A stretch of 64,000 nt of DNA. Origin: Kappaphycus alvarezii (Eukaryota > Rhodophyta > Florideophyceae > Gigartinales > Solieriaceae). The notes beneath the pieces are model-generated. The model had not been told where the DNA came from. It did not search any database and was given only the letters and a program-made list of their open reading frames with translations. The stretch is taken from contig NADL03000073.1 of the NCBI GenBank assembly GCA_002205965.3, positions 310,001 to 374,000 on the forward strand, in the 5' to 3' direction. The position numbers and the translations under genes are program-made. Numbering within the stretch: position 1 is the stretch's first letter; every line of letters starts with the position of its first letter. Below are positions 33,872 through 44,529 of this stretch, piece after piece.

Positions 33872-34479
33872 CGTCGAGGCTCGTCCTCATCGCCGCTCGT
33901 ATCCTCCAGAAGGGTGCTAATAATTTCCACGAAATGATCCCATACTATCGCTTTACAGTGAAAATTTGTTAATCGACTGCAAGCAAATCTACAGTAGCTC
34001 CGTCGCATGGTATAAGTACGCAAAGTAGCTTGGCCGTACCACTCCCTCGACCGAAGGGTGGAACCAAAAAGGGAAGTATTTGCTGCTTAGACGTATTTGT
34101 CCATAGCTCAGCCGTGGTCTTCCACGCCGGCCCTTCTCGAGAATAAACTACCTTTACAACCAAAGAAGAGGCTATTGATTCATTTCTTGACTTCCCAAAT
34201 AGAAGTACTCGTGAAGCAAAGCTGATCCTACGACAAAACCGATTCAGGACTCTATCTTGTTGCACCGTTCTTCAAGTTCAACGTTCAGTCGATCTGTCAG
34301 AGGGAAGACCGTAGTCGTTTTATATTGGATCAACTTAAAGATTATAAGGCTGTCCGGAACTCAATTCAAGGCCAAGATTGAAATTATTTTGCTGAAGATA
34401 TCGATTCCGAAGCTTCGAAGACTGAATTGCTAAGAACTGTTTTAATTTTTCGAGTACTACATTGGAATTTTTCCCCACA
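33872..34479. other. Boundary region between Harbinger relic and retroelement 2
   Basis: A 98-codon minus ORF (34265-33969) has no recognisable features. The region should contain the right end of the Harbinger element and the 5' LTR side of the copia-order element, but neither terminal repeat could be proven by eye. Confidence 0.35.
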
Positions 34480-34509
34480 AGTTTCGCCAGCTCTTCAAGT
34501 TCAGACATA

Positions 34510-36000
34510 TCCATTGATCCTCCGACAGTGAGAAAGTCGCCGACTATCTCAAGGACCTCTTGCCTCCGTCATCCGCGTTTCACAGCGAAGAATAATTTAC
34601 ACCACCGATGATTCCGATGAAAGTTTCTTCCGACCTTGGTGATTTGTACGGAATTAAACGAGTACCGGTTCGGTTTATGAATGAATTGAACCTCAATCCG
34701 GAGAGGAGACTTGAAAATAAAAAGGCTCACAGTTGGCTTTTTTCTTCATGATTGGACGTTTTGACACATGCAAGACGGCACTGCACATCCACAAGAATTC
34801 CCTCGGCTCTCCAAACCCATTTATCAATTGCAGCGGAAATCCTTCATCCCCGGGCCTTCAATGGGCCTCCCGCAGCTCATTATAGCTCCTGAAAATCTAA
34901 TTTTTCACCGCTCAAGACCCACGAGTGGATAGCTTACACGATGGAAACCCAGTTGGAAGCGCTCCGAATACGGACTTACAAAACGTTCCGGCTCTCTTCC
35001 AGGAGAGTAATCAAGCTGAAAACCACCGTTTGCAGAAGGTTGAAGGCAGAAAGTTGCACAGCCATTCCACAGTCTGATAAAGAAACGTGAATTACGCACG
35101 TGAATACCCGTACCTTCAAGATTGAAACCAAGATGATTCCAAGAAAGCTATTTAGTTCAACAAATGTTCAAGGATGAAATTTCAACAGGTTTATTCAACA
35201 AAAGTATACTTGAAGACTCTCAGGATATCCGGGATCTTGCTCTTCAGCATCACCTATCTCCCCCTAGAAGGCTGACTTCTTTGTTCACGTCTAGTATGGC
35301 GCCGCTGGCAAATTCTTCTTGAATATTGAAATTAATGGATGAAATATGGATTAATGGCCAAGTTCATGACCGATGAACACTTGATTGATGCTCTTCAACA
35401 ACAAGTGAATGGAACTCTCGAGAGGCTTCGTCTTCGTTTTTTCTTGGAAACAAAATACATCAAGGAAATTTCCGAAAGGCCGACAAAACTCGTCGAGCGC
35501 ATCAACGATTTAACACCTCAGCGCCCAAATTATTTTTGGACAGACGTGCATAAGACTTATTACCTTCGAAAGGCTGTGACAGAAATTCAAAAATGGTCGA
35601 TGATGCCGATACAAAAGACTACCTCTCAACGCTAGTCATACAAAAATTCGTCATTATATTGCACGAGTCTATTCAGAATCTTGGTCAACTTCGAATGTTG
35701 TCTGGAGACCACGTCCGGGCGCTTGATACAGGAGTTGTTTCTTACAATGACGATGGAATCGAAATAAATTTGATGAAGTATGGACGAAACCCACGTCAAC
35801 CATTTGGCCGGTTTAAGAATAGTAACGACCTTTGCATTGATTCTCGCCAGAAAGATACCTGCCAAATGTTCCCCCCAGGCCTAAGCGAGAGAACGGTTAT
35901 CACAAGTGTGGTGCTCTCAACTGGCATCCACGTCATTAATGCGCACCTGGTGCCATAGAAGACCATGCACGCCGTAGGATTACAGTCGGTGAATCTTCCG
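34510..36000 (+). pseudogene. Gag of retroelement 2
   Basis: The N-terminal part reads 'KVADYLKDLLPPSSAFHS' and 'LGDLYGIKRVPVRFMNELNL' (34540-34700). Further on, the frame at 35339-35635 has 'MAKFMTDEHLIDALQQQVNG', 'LERLRLRFFLETKYIKEISE' and 'PTKLVERINDLT'. Frame 35593-35958 holds 'VDDADTKDYLSTLVIQKFVI'. A degenerate knuckle 'HKCGALNWHPRH' lies at 35901, interrupted by a stop. The mixture of open frames and single shifts marks it as decayed. Confidence 0.55.
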
Positions 36001-36859
36001 TTCATTTATTGGCCTACTTCATCAAGTGAGAACGAAAAGCCGAAAAAATTGATGATGAACTGAAAAATCATCACCAGGATGCAGTTCAGATGGAAAAAAA
36101 CGACTTGGACCACTTCAACTCGCATTTAATGGGCCACCACATGCAGAAGTCCGCTGATTCATTTCTAAGAGACGCCAAAAACCAATAGGAACCCATAGAA
36201 GCAGCTGGAAATGATATCATCCACAATTACATATCATCCTCAATCGGTGCTCCTCAAAATGGCTATGAGCAAAATTTTCGTCTTCGCGAAGTAAGGTTTT
36301 AGGTGAGACCTCATGTCGACAAACGGAGCAAAAAACATCACGCATGCGTGAAATGAACGCCCTTTTACCCTAGATCGATTCATCGACGTATACATGGCAG
36401 ACATTTATACTGCTTAGCGACTACTCAGGAAAGAACTGCACAAACTATTTGATTTCTCTGCGAAGTTGGTCCTCCAAAGTCTTTTTTCGGTCACAAGGGC
36501 TCTACAGGATACAAGACGCCGCTAGAATCCATGTTCGCAAACTTTTGCCTTCTCGCCACCGCTTTTGATGATGCTAAGTATGATTTCCTCGGTGCTGTAA
36601 TTTTTCTTTCACACACCATCAGAGCTCCCAACGTCTCATTTGGTATGGAAATAGTCCCCGCGGTTATAGCGCCGCATTTTGGACTGGACATACTAGACCG
36701 CGACTTTTTGACTCTCTGTACCGTTTCTACTCGCCTAGTGAAACGTATTTTACACTATAAACTGGATGGAACTTACACTTACGTTAGTGAATGGTTAGCA
36801 CAGATGATATGGTCAGCCACAAACCACTTGTACGCCCCAATTTATTTCCAAACTTCTAT

Positions 36860-37850
36860 ATACTTCAGCAAGATGCGACTTGGCCGCTTACACCGTCAGT
36901 TCTTTCACCCTTCGGAGTCGAAGCTGTTCAATTTGATGAAGCGTTCAACTCCTCAGATTGAAGATCTTGGGTGATGTATATCTAGAATATGCGGCCCTTG
37001 TCAACGAATTCAGCGAGCCCCCAACAGATTCCGCGTCACACTCGAAGTCGAGCATGTCCATAGGCGCATACTGCTGGATATTATATACATTGTAAGAGAC
37101 CGTTTTTTGCACATCGAAGACTGGACAAAATTAAATGCCGCCCTTTTCCTCCCGCGCATTTCTACAGTATATTTGCAATTTAAGTAGAATTCTGGGCCTC
37201 ATTATGCACTGTTTTTCAAATCGTATACTTACAGATCAGCAATATCAGCTAAGACCCAATTTTATTCATCCCGCGCGTGTATCTGCAGGAGTAAACCAGA
37301 CCGGAATCGAAACCCACTCGATCCTGGGATCAAGCGAACTTTATCGTGAACCCCTTCGTTCTACCTTCCGCAAGATAATTTCTGCACACCCGGGAAATGA
37401 TAAACACCTTGCCCTCGTATGTTCCATCAATTCCATGAATGATTCGCTCGTATCTGAGGGCTTGGTACCCTCCGCTCTCGTCTCTTGGGAGTTCCCGAAG
37501 CTTTCAACAATATTTGAGACAAGACTGAGCCGTACGACTTTGCCAGACTGGGCAAACATCGCTAAAGTATCCCGAAAAGAAATGGAAGGTCAGATGGCCC
37601 GGTTACATCTGAGACATGCCCTCCATCCTTCTAATCCCTGTATGTGATCGCACATACCAGACAGGAGAAAAGTACTCGTTTGGAGGGAGAATGCATTACC
37701 GAATCGTACTGCCGAATGTCTAGACCCGTTCGTTGTTGAAGGCGTCGACTGCGGCAAGAAACTCGTATCCATCCTAGATACTGAGCAAAGATCAGCCCGT
37801 CCGTTTAATTTTGTATGTCAAGCCATATTTGACCCCCGAGTTCTTGTATC
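36860..37850 (+). pseudogene. Integrase of retroelement 2
   Basis: It starts with 'RLGRLHRQFFHPSESKLFNL' (zinc-binding histidines) near 36870. The 171-codon frame 37135-37647 covers the core: 'PARVSAGVNQTGIETHSILG', 'SSELYREPLRSTFRKII' and 'ALVCSINSMNDSLVSEGLVP'. It ends with 'RKVLVWRENALPN' and 'DPFVVEGVDCGKKLVSILDT', the SH3-like C-terminal strand region. The second acidic residue is expected in the stretch before 'SAGVNQTGIE', where the frame is disturbed. Confidence 0.6.
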
Positions 37851-37989
37851 ACGGATTAATTATGGACCTAGATGAAGATATTAGCAAATTTAAGTCTCCC
37901 AACGCAGACTCAATTTTGCCCATAAGTACTGGATCCAGATGATGAGCGAGCTCTATCAAGAGAGGTGGATTCCGCAAAGAAGAAACAAA

Positions 37990-38865
37990 TCAGTGCTCTT
38001 ATGAGTAGAGGCACAACTAGGTGACCCTTAGAGAAGATGTTCCATCGGACGCAAAGTTTTGCCAGGAAGATTTGTTCTTGCTACAAGTCCATCGTATACG
38101 GAAACCGAAGTACAAAGCGCGGTACGTCATATATGGTCACGGTGATAAGCTTAAGAATCTCTTGATGCATAATGCATCAACCTTACAGCCAGCCTCAGTC
38201 CGTTCCATTGGACTGCCGATATTCGCCGAACTTATCTTCAGTATTCGAATCAGCTGGCACGCGACATTTCCATAGAGAAGCCCGAGCCTAATTTGGGCTG
38301 AAGCCTGAGCAATGCTTGAAACTACTACTGGCTTTTTGCGTACTCTGTGATGCTGGAGATTAATGGCATGAGACACTTAAAAAAAATCACGAAATGAATT
38401 CGGCATAAAGCAGCTCCGAACCAATCAAGCTCTATACAATCCTCTAGTGCACGTTTTCTAAAGGTTCTAAACTGAAGCTATGTAGACGACCTTTTACGGG
38501 CCGGTGATGACGATTTTCACAATTATGCATCGCTTGCCAACAAGATGTTCGAAGTTGGCGAAGAATCTTCTCTGTCGTGTGAACTTACTGGATTTTTTCT
38601 GAATCATGACGAACCAGGAGATTTTATATTGAACAAAAACCATTACTTGAGAAAGTTGTAATGCTTGATGCATGATGCCTCCGGCAGATGTTGCGGGATG
38701 CGTTATGCTTCGTTCAAGCCCTTCCGATCGATTGGAATGCGCCTTGACTGGAAATCCCATTCTCGTCCAGATTTCATGTTCGATATATCGCAGCTCGTTC
38801 AAGTTACGAACAAATTTTCAACGAAAATCCCGCTTCAATCATCCGTCGCGTAAGTAACGCTGTGA
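37990..38865 (+). pseudogene. Reverse transcriptase of retroelement 2
   Basis: Frame 38021-38275 starts 'LREDVPSDAKFCQEDLFLLQ' and includes 'KPKYKARYVIYGHGDKLKNL' and 'HNASTLQPASVRS', the first RVT_2 motifs. 'GLKPEQCLKLLLAFCVLCDAGD' follows in another frame. The catalytic motif is intact: codons tat-gta-gac-gac at 38479-38490 (YVDD), then 'RAGDDDFHNYASLANKMFEV'. The thumb-like part 'DFMFDISQLVQVTNKFS' ends it. Frame changes occur between all three blocks. Confidence 0.7.
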
Positions 38866-39300
38866 AATATGCAGTCAAGAATCGTTTCAGGCTCAAGATT
38901 ACGAGGCTGGACAAGTAATCCGTACAATTTATCGGTTCTCATATTGTTCGTTTGCAAACAACGACGAATTCACCTCATGGCTCGGTAACTTCCTTCTTCT
39001 CGAAGATACGAATAGCTCAGTTCTCTCTATCTACTTTAAATCCTACAAAACTAGGCGGAAAACAAGATCCTTCATGAGTGCAGAAATGATTTATTTCAGC
39101 GATATGTTTGATGCTGGCATCCCTTTGTCCACAGAGCTCTCTACTTTACTGAATGAGGATATCCCGTTAAAGCTATCAACTGATAGGAAGAGATTTTTTG
39201 ATGTCATATCAAAGGTATCTCGCACCTCCGAGAAAGGACAATGTTAGACATAGCCTCTGCTTGCTATTATTTCCGTAAAGGTTAATATTGTACATGGGTC
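38866..39300 (+). pseudogene. RNase H of retroelement 2
   Basis: 'SNAVKYAVKNRFRLKITRLD' (about 38855), 'SYCSFANNDEFTSWLGNFLL' and 'YKTRRKTRSFMSAEMIYFSD' (with the catalytic glutamate position) appear in order. They end with 'LKLSTDRKRFFDVISKVSRT', which carries the last RNase H aspartate. The frame closes soon after, near 39245. Confidence 0.6.
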
Positions 39301-39561
39301 TTATTTGAAGTACTCAAAACATTGCAGAATGGCTTACGAGATCTATGACGCAGGCAATTCCGGGTATTTTATCTCCTCCGGCCGTTTATCCATTTAATCG
39401 GAGCAATGGATCATCAGAACTACCTATATAATCTTCGCAATGGTTTACTGAGTGTAGAGCTCTGAAATCTCTACAATTTATATTTTCGGCTTTAGACCAA
39501 CGCAGATTCTCAGTTACAGACCTGCCAGCTCGATGGAAATTTCTATTCAGAGTTCAGGATG

Positions 39562-40446
39562 TCACCCGAAGCTGCATCGACGATACACCGTGATCAACTC
39601 GCGCGCAGTTTTGCTTATAGTTCGGACCATCCATACTCCATTCTTGAATTTTTCGATCATGTCGAAGGCACCATCAAAGCGCTGATCGTAAATCAAAGAT
39701 CCATTTGATGGTTTGCGGAAAATCAAGCGCATACATAAGCTTCGCACAATCGGTCCGGCACGCTTTGGATTCACAACGTAAATCTTGACCTTCACGAAGT
39801 GAAAGGTACAAGATTTTAGTTTCTCTGCCACAACTTTGGCCTGTCCTTCACCTACCAGAACCCTTTTGCCGTTGTCTATTGTTGCAGGAACACAGTCGAG
39901 GAAATCACTTCTTACAAAAGGTCCTCGTACATCATCTCTCATGTACTTCAGTAGCGCCCTTGACCTGCAACGGGCTCCTGTACCTCCCGTTAAGACTGCT
40001 GGACAGGAGTCATTCCGGCAAACTCCTTCAACACGTCAAGTGCCCCTTTAGATCTCTCTTCCTATTTTTCAGCATTCAAGGTCAGGCGATAGTACCCTGG
40101 GATACATCTGATGCGATCCTTTCCTCCGATAATGATCTTTCGGAATTAAACAGCGCATATTGTAATGACTGGCAGTCCATGAGCTCTCATCAACGCGATG
40201 GTAACCGGAAGCACCTTTGCAACTACCTGCGCTCGCATGCCAGCTGTCCGCCTTGGACTTGAAGTCACCTCCTTCGAACCCGTCGCCGTACGTCAAGGCG
40301 TCAATTTGACAAGTACTATCGGAACCAGCGCTCACTTCTATTACTGCATAAGTCGCCCTTTTCGACTTCTTAAAACCGCTGGATGCACTGCGAGAATTTT
40401 TCGGTGGGCCTTTTCGGCCGTAGCGTCTGAAGTCTTTGCAGTTCAT
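39562..40446 (-). pseudogene. Possible copia gag/protease relic
   Basis: Two minus-strand frames, 40446-40069 (126 codons) and 39942-39562 (127 codons), lie end to end. The first is basic ('MNCKDFRRYGRKGPPKNSRS', 'GFKKSKRATYAVIEVSAG'). The second reads 'RSDFLDCVPATIDNGKRVLV', 'GEGQAKVVAEKL', 'VKIYVVNPKRAGPIVRSLCM' and 'FKNGVWMVRTIS'. The order 'F..f.......I.NG....v.G.G.v........v.yVP.l..nL.S' followed by 'nGvw' is the layout of the copia protease to pre-integrase segment, but the DSG active site itself is not visible. It does not match copia 1 or 2 closely. Alternative: an unrelated protein. Confidence 0.35.
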
Positions 40447-41561
40447 TTTTAGTCATCTTTAGTCATGAGGACCGTATTTCATTCTGAGGGGGGAGTAGTG
40501 ACTGGTTGGACGCAGGTTGGTTTGCATCCCTCAGATTATAACCGCCAGCAGCTCAAAGGGATTGTAAATTGTGGACGTTCTGGATCTTGAAGTTGTCGTA
40601 AGGGATAATAGATTTACCAAGAACTAGGCAGGCATGGACTCTTACATACAATTCCAGTCACCCTTAAATGTCGGTTGAAAGGAAATGCGCGCCATTCCTG
40701 GTCGTTTTTTTTGTAACTTCTCGTCCGGAAAACTATTAGTCAGTGTCATACGCACTCTCCTTTTTTTCATTAATTTTATCGCTATCACCCATTGAGGATT
40801 GACAGCGCTCCATCTTTGACACCAGGGGGGGTCGCTTTACAGTGTAGTTTTGTCAAGCTACTGTAAGTTGAACGTGCAGTAGCCCAGTAACAGTAGTTGT
40901 ACAACCAAAAGGGGTCCTACGACACCTACGGCATCCTGCCACCACTTTTCGTTTTCCAATTCGCTATTAATCGAAGATCTAGCCCTGGAAGAGTCGTACA
41001 CAAGTTAAATCTCTTTCCACTGATGGGGATGCCAGTTTAATGCACATCAAGTTTGCAAATAATCAACGGATAAAGAATTGAGCTGTTCAATGAAATTGCG
41101 TTACTTGTCAAAAACTTAGCCCACTTTACCATTTGATGTTATAACCGGTGGAAATGCTCCAAGTCATAAGCATTCTGACATTCAGAAATCCATTGCCATT
41201 CTCGATTTATATCCGTCCAAAAGGAAAAGGTACGTTGATTCTGTCTCCATCAGTGGATCGTTCCTGAAATACCAAATCGCAAGGAAGTAGTGACCAAAAT
41301 GTGTATTTTGGTCGATTCTCCCACTCCTAAATGGCTACAATTGGCTGAAGATAAAAACCCTTCGCAGAAAATTTGGCATAGTGCACAAATTCACGATCGG
41401 ACCAAATTTCCTGGCATTTTCACGAACACGGGTACAGGTACGTGAGTTTATGTGCTTTTTTGGCACCTACTTCAAGCACGTGACTATCGCTGTCATCTCA
41501 AACCTCATTAAGTCTATGTCATCCTAGCCGCCACCTCCTAAGCCGGAGAGCACCCTAGCGG
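40447..41561. other. No recognisable gene
   Basis: Short frames only. Near 41150-41270 the plus strand reads 'KSIAILDLYPSKRKRYVDSV', which looks coding-like but is too short to place. Confidence 0.4.
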
Positions 41562-42359
41562 TTGTCGAAGATCCATGTCCTTCAACAAGACCTCCGTCCT
41601 TTACCGCGCATCCGAGAAAATACAACATGGCTTCCCTTCCGTCACGCCAAACCAATGGATCCCCCCGCAAAAAAACCTCTATTATGCAACCGAAACCTGT
41701 CCAAGTCTCCAATTTCCAGCCATGCGCCGCCACGGAAAGTCAAAGTCGTCAATTATACGGCTTTGGTGGCCCTTTGTAACAAAATATTCTACCGGTTACA
41801 CCACCAATCAGGAAGCAGAACAAGAAAACTAAGAATTCTTCGAAGAAGGCAACAAGTGCTCTGCAAAAAAGAGGTAGTGGGTTTGATCAGCGGTAGGTAG
41901 ACTCTCTACTAGGTGTAATCGATTTGTTTAAGCCCTTTTGCATAGATGAGGAGGATTGATTCTGATTATGCCATAGAATTCACCGAGAAAGATAGAACTG
42001 ACGACAGCCTCAAAAAAGAGTTCGCATCTTTGTAACGCAAGAAAATTCCAAGTGGGAATCCACTAATGCTGGACCATGTGCGTCGTGCCAAGCACCTTCG
42101 GTATCAACGAACGGAGCTTGCGGAGTTTGCGGACGGTGAAAAAGTAGATGATGCTGTAGAAGAGACACGACCTTCAATAGAAATCGACGAGAACAATTCC
42201 GCCTCCATCGAGGACGAAAGAGCCGTAAAATATATCCCTGGTTCCTCAGGCTCGTTTTCATCAGCTCCTATGCCGACGCCGTCAAATACTGCACCAACTC
42301 TGCGCCCAATGTTACAAAGAAGAGACTTATTTATATTAGCTGTTTCATTCGGAAACTAA
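41562..42359 (+). pseudogene. DUF6818-like Myb/SANT companion ORF (type 3)
   Basis: Plus-strand frames read 'KKTKNSSKKATSALQKRGSG', 'VDSLLGVIDLFKPFCIDE', 'RTDDSLKKEFASL' and 'KKIPSGNPLMLDHVRRAKHL', then 'RYQRTELAEFADGEKVDDAV' and an acidic tail. The pattern LL..i...lPi...eW..v.......R...sLkkKf..L..k..PTGdP..P..VrrAK is the family I know as DUF6818, frequent in transposon-rich oomycete and algal genomes. Several single-base breaks lie between the blocks, with the longest open piece at 42066-42359 (97 codons). No partner transposase is adjacent. Confidence 0.6.
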
Positions 42360-43387
42360 TTTGACTGAGCGAACTTAGCACTAATACGACGCGGTGGACA
42401 CGGGCAATAACCTTCGATTGGAGCCTACCGATCACTATATATTCTTTCCCCCTTCAATGGGAAAGAAAAGTGGGTACTTGTTCCCTGCTGTGCTAGTCGC
42501 GACCACAACTGTGATTCGCTTGCTCCATCCATGTGTTTTCTTCACTGATTTGAATCCTCTCCCTCCTCAAATGGTATGTTTAAAACATCTCCCTGTTTTT
42601 CTAATGATTTATTTACTCTCTTTATCTTTTTTATAAATTTAAATAGGCTTGGACAAAGTGCGGGATTCTCTCCTCCAGTCCAGGAACTTTAAGTACAGTT
42701 TGTGGTTCTACTTTCTGTTAATAGCTTTAGAGACTCTTTCCTGTGATTTTAGCTGTATTTTTACCATAACTTTGTGCACGACGTCTGCGCACACTATCCA
42801 GACTAGTTGATCAGTTCTCGTACCCTATCTATTACGATCTGCAATTCTGCTCAAAATACGTCGAAATTTTATATTTTCGCTGTAGAGTAATACTCAGCGG
42901 CACGGATTAAGGGATGCACCAATATTTTATATCCTTCGGCACTTAAAGGTGGGTTATGTCCCCGCTTCATGTTTTCTGAAGGTATACTCTGATTTTTTCC
43001 GCATTCGCTGTCCAACGTTATTTGTTCGGACCAACTAGCGACTGCAGAAAAAAAGCAACTGTCGTACCCTTGATCTCTTTAATTATCTATTTCTGTTCTT
43101 GTAAGGCGAATACCACTTTTCTGCGTCGCTCACTTTGATTCAGCGCTGCAGACCTGCCTTTTCTGGCTTGCAATGACATCTGCCGCATTGTTTGGCGGTA
43201 TAAAGGTCACAAAAGTATCTCAAGGTGACTTGTGACTTTCTATGAATATTAATTGTAAAGATCTTTATTGTCTTAAAGCAGTACACGCGTCTTAAAATTG
43301 GCACACTGCTTCGGTCTTTCAAACTTTTGGCGAGAGCTTGTGTTATTTTGTGGTAGGTACCAGCATTACCCTGCCTGTTGCAATTCT
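42360..43387. other. No recognisable gene
   Basis: Only short ORFs (80 codons at 42394-42636, hydrophobic by composition). Confidence 0.4.
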
Positions 43388-43832
43388 CTAGTGTCTATCC
43401 ATTATAGCACTGCCCTCATATGAGGCATAATTTGTCTTCATATGAGGCCTGTTTCCAATACATTTCGAAAGGTGAATTTTTTGGGAGCCTGGAAGTTTTA
43501 TTGCAAAAAGGTTTTTTATGTTAAGTTACAGTACATTAATTCTTACTGTACATGTGGTCTCGTTTCTGATACCCCAACGATAAGACGAACTATATTTCCT
43601 TCCAAAATGAAGTCGCTTTTAGTCAATTTCTTGCGAAGGGCGGAAGATGGTGAGGGAAAATTGCTCTAGCCTTAACCGAGGTCAAAATTCTTGAAATTTT
43701 TGTTTTGATCGGCCATCTACACTCATAAACTAATGCGGCGGGACAAGAAAATGCGCTGAGGTAATAAAAATTGTATTGAAAAAGAAGTGCCAAGAGTAGT
43801 CCTCTTGAGGACAACGGTCCTATAGACACTAG
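43388..43832. mobile_element. TIR MITE, copy 3
   Basis: A 445-bp copy begins ctagtgtctatccatt and ends atagacactag, with perfect 11-bp terminal repeats. The left palindrome is present twice (one as cttcatatgagg). The right one has lost two bases pairs of symmetry (cctcttgagg). It is flanked on the right by ctag, compatible with target-site preference. It sits about 700 bp upstream of the MFS transporter gene. Confidence 0.85.
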
Positions 43833-43967
43833 CTAGTCTGTTAATAAAGCACATAAACATCATTTCCCGCAGTGGAGAGTTCGTTACCTAACCGGGCCTC
43901 TGTAATCTACAAAAATGGCAGTATTTAAGACAGGCTGCTAATTTACTCCACGAATCACTCACGCAGC

Positions 43968-44012
43968 ACTACTGTACAGTACAGTATTGTACGTACTGTA
44001 ACAGTGTAGTAG
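43968..44012. repeat. Imperfect inverted repeat of tactgtac units
   Basis: ctactgtacagtacagta faces tactgtaacagtgtagtag around a central ttgtacg. It is one of two such palindromes in the 700 bp upstream of MFS copy A. Confidence 0.7.
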
Positions 44013-44253
44013 GGCTTTGGCCAGGAATTTCGTGGTGAAAAAATGTGCAACGCAAAAGGAAATAAGAAAAGGCTGACACTGTAATGCTATTGAAACGAAT
44101 GCTGACAGTACAGCATTGGGGTTGAGAGGAAATTACTTTGGGAGGCCCTTGTTGATTACAATGCAAATAAAAACAGCCAATGGATGGGCTCTCTTCTAAT
44201 TCCTCATCCAATAAGCCATTGTCAATTTTCATTCAGATTTTGACGCCAGAAAA

Positions 44254-44288
44254 CAGTACAGTACAGTACTGTACTGTACTGTACTGTA
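44254..44288. promoter_or_regulatory. TACAG/CTGTA array forming a perfect palindrome
   Basis: (cagta)n runs directly into (ctgta)n. Positions 44254-44281 are a perfect 28-bp palindrome without spacer, so the strand can fold back completely. It lies about 250 bp upstream of the start codon of MFS copy A. Related arrays lie upstream of MFS copy B and UTP12 (55037-55098) and SF3B3 (62141-62316). Confidence 0.6.
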
Positions 44289-44529
44289 GTGCCCTGAATG
44301 TAAGAGTCATCAATACCATTTTTTTCTAGACATGTGCAGCCTTTTCGTTGACTCTCTCTGCAAGTATGCCAAAACCACCGCTTTGTTGAGCAGCAGGCAT
44401 AGACTTTCCGCGAGCATCCTTTGTCCCTGCCGACATTTTGCGTTACGCCTAACTCTTAACTTTCCTCACCTTCTTCTCGTCCCTCACCGGGATGGGCTTC
44501 GAGACAACCCTCCTTTGTCCTCGCTCCCC

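Larger units (their letters stand above)
34480..39300 (+). mobile_element. Copia-order retroelement 2, decayed
   Basis: Gag, a zinc-knuckle-like segment, integrase, reverse transcriptase and RNase H appear in this order on the plus strand, spread over frequent frame changes. The protein family is a divergent copia-like lineage I associate with fungi, oomycetes and algae (integrase with 'LHRQFFHPSESKLFNL', RT with 'KYKARYVIYGHGDKLKNLLM'). It is clearly different from the copia element at 17-22 kb. LTRs were not identified. Confidence 0.7.
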
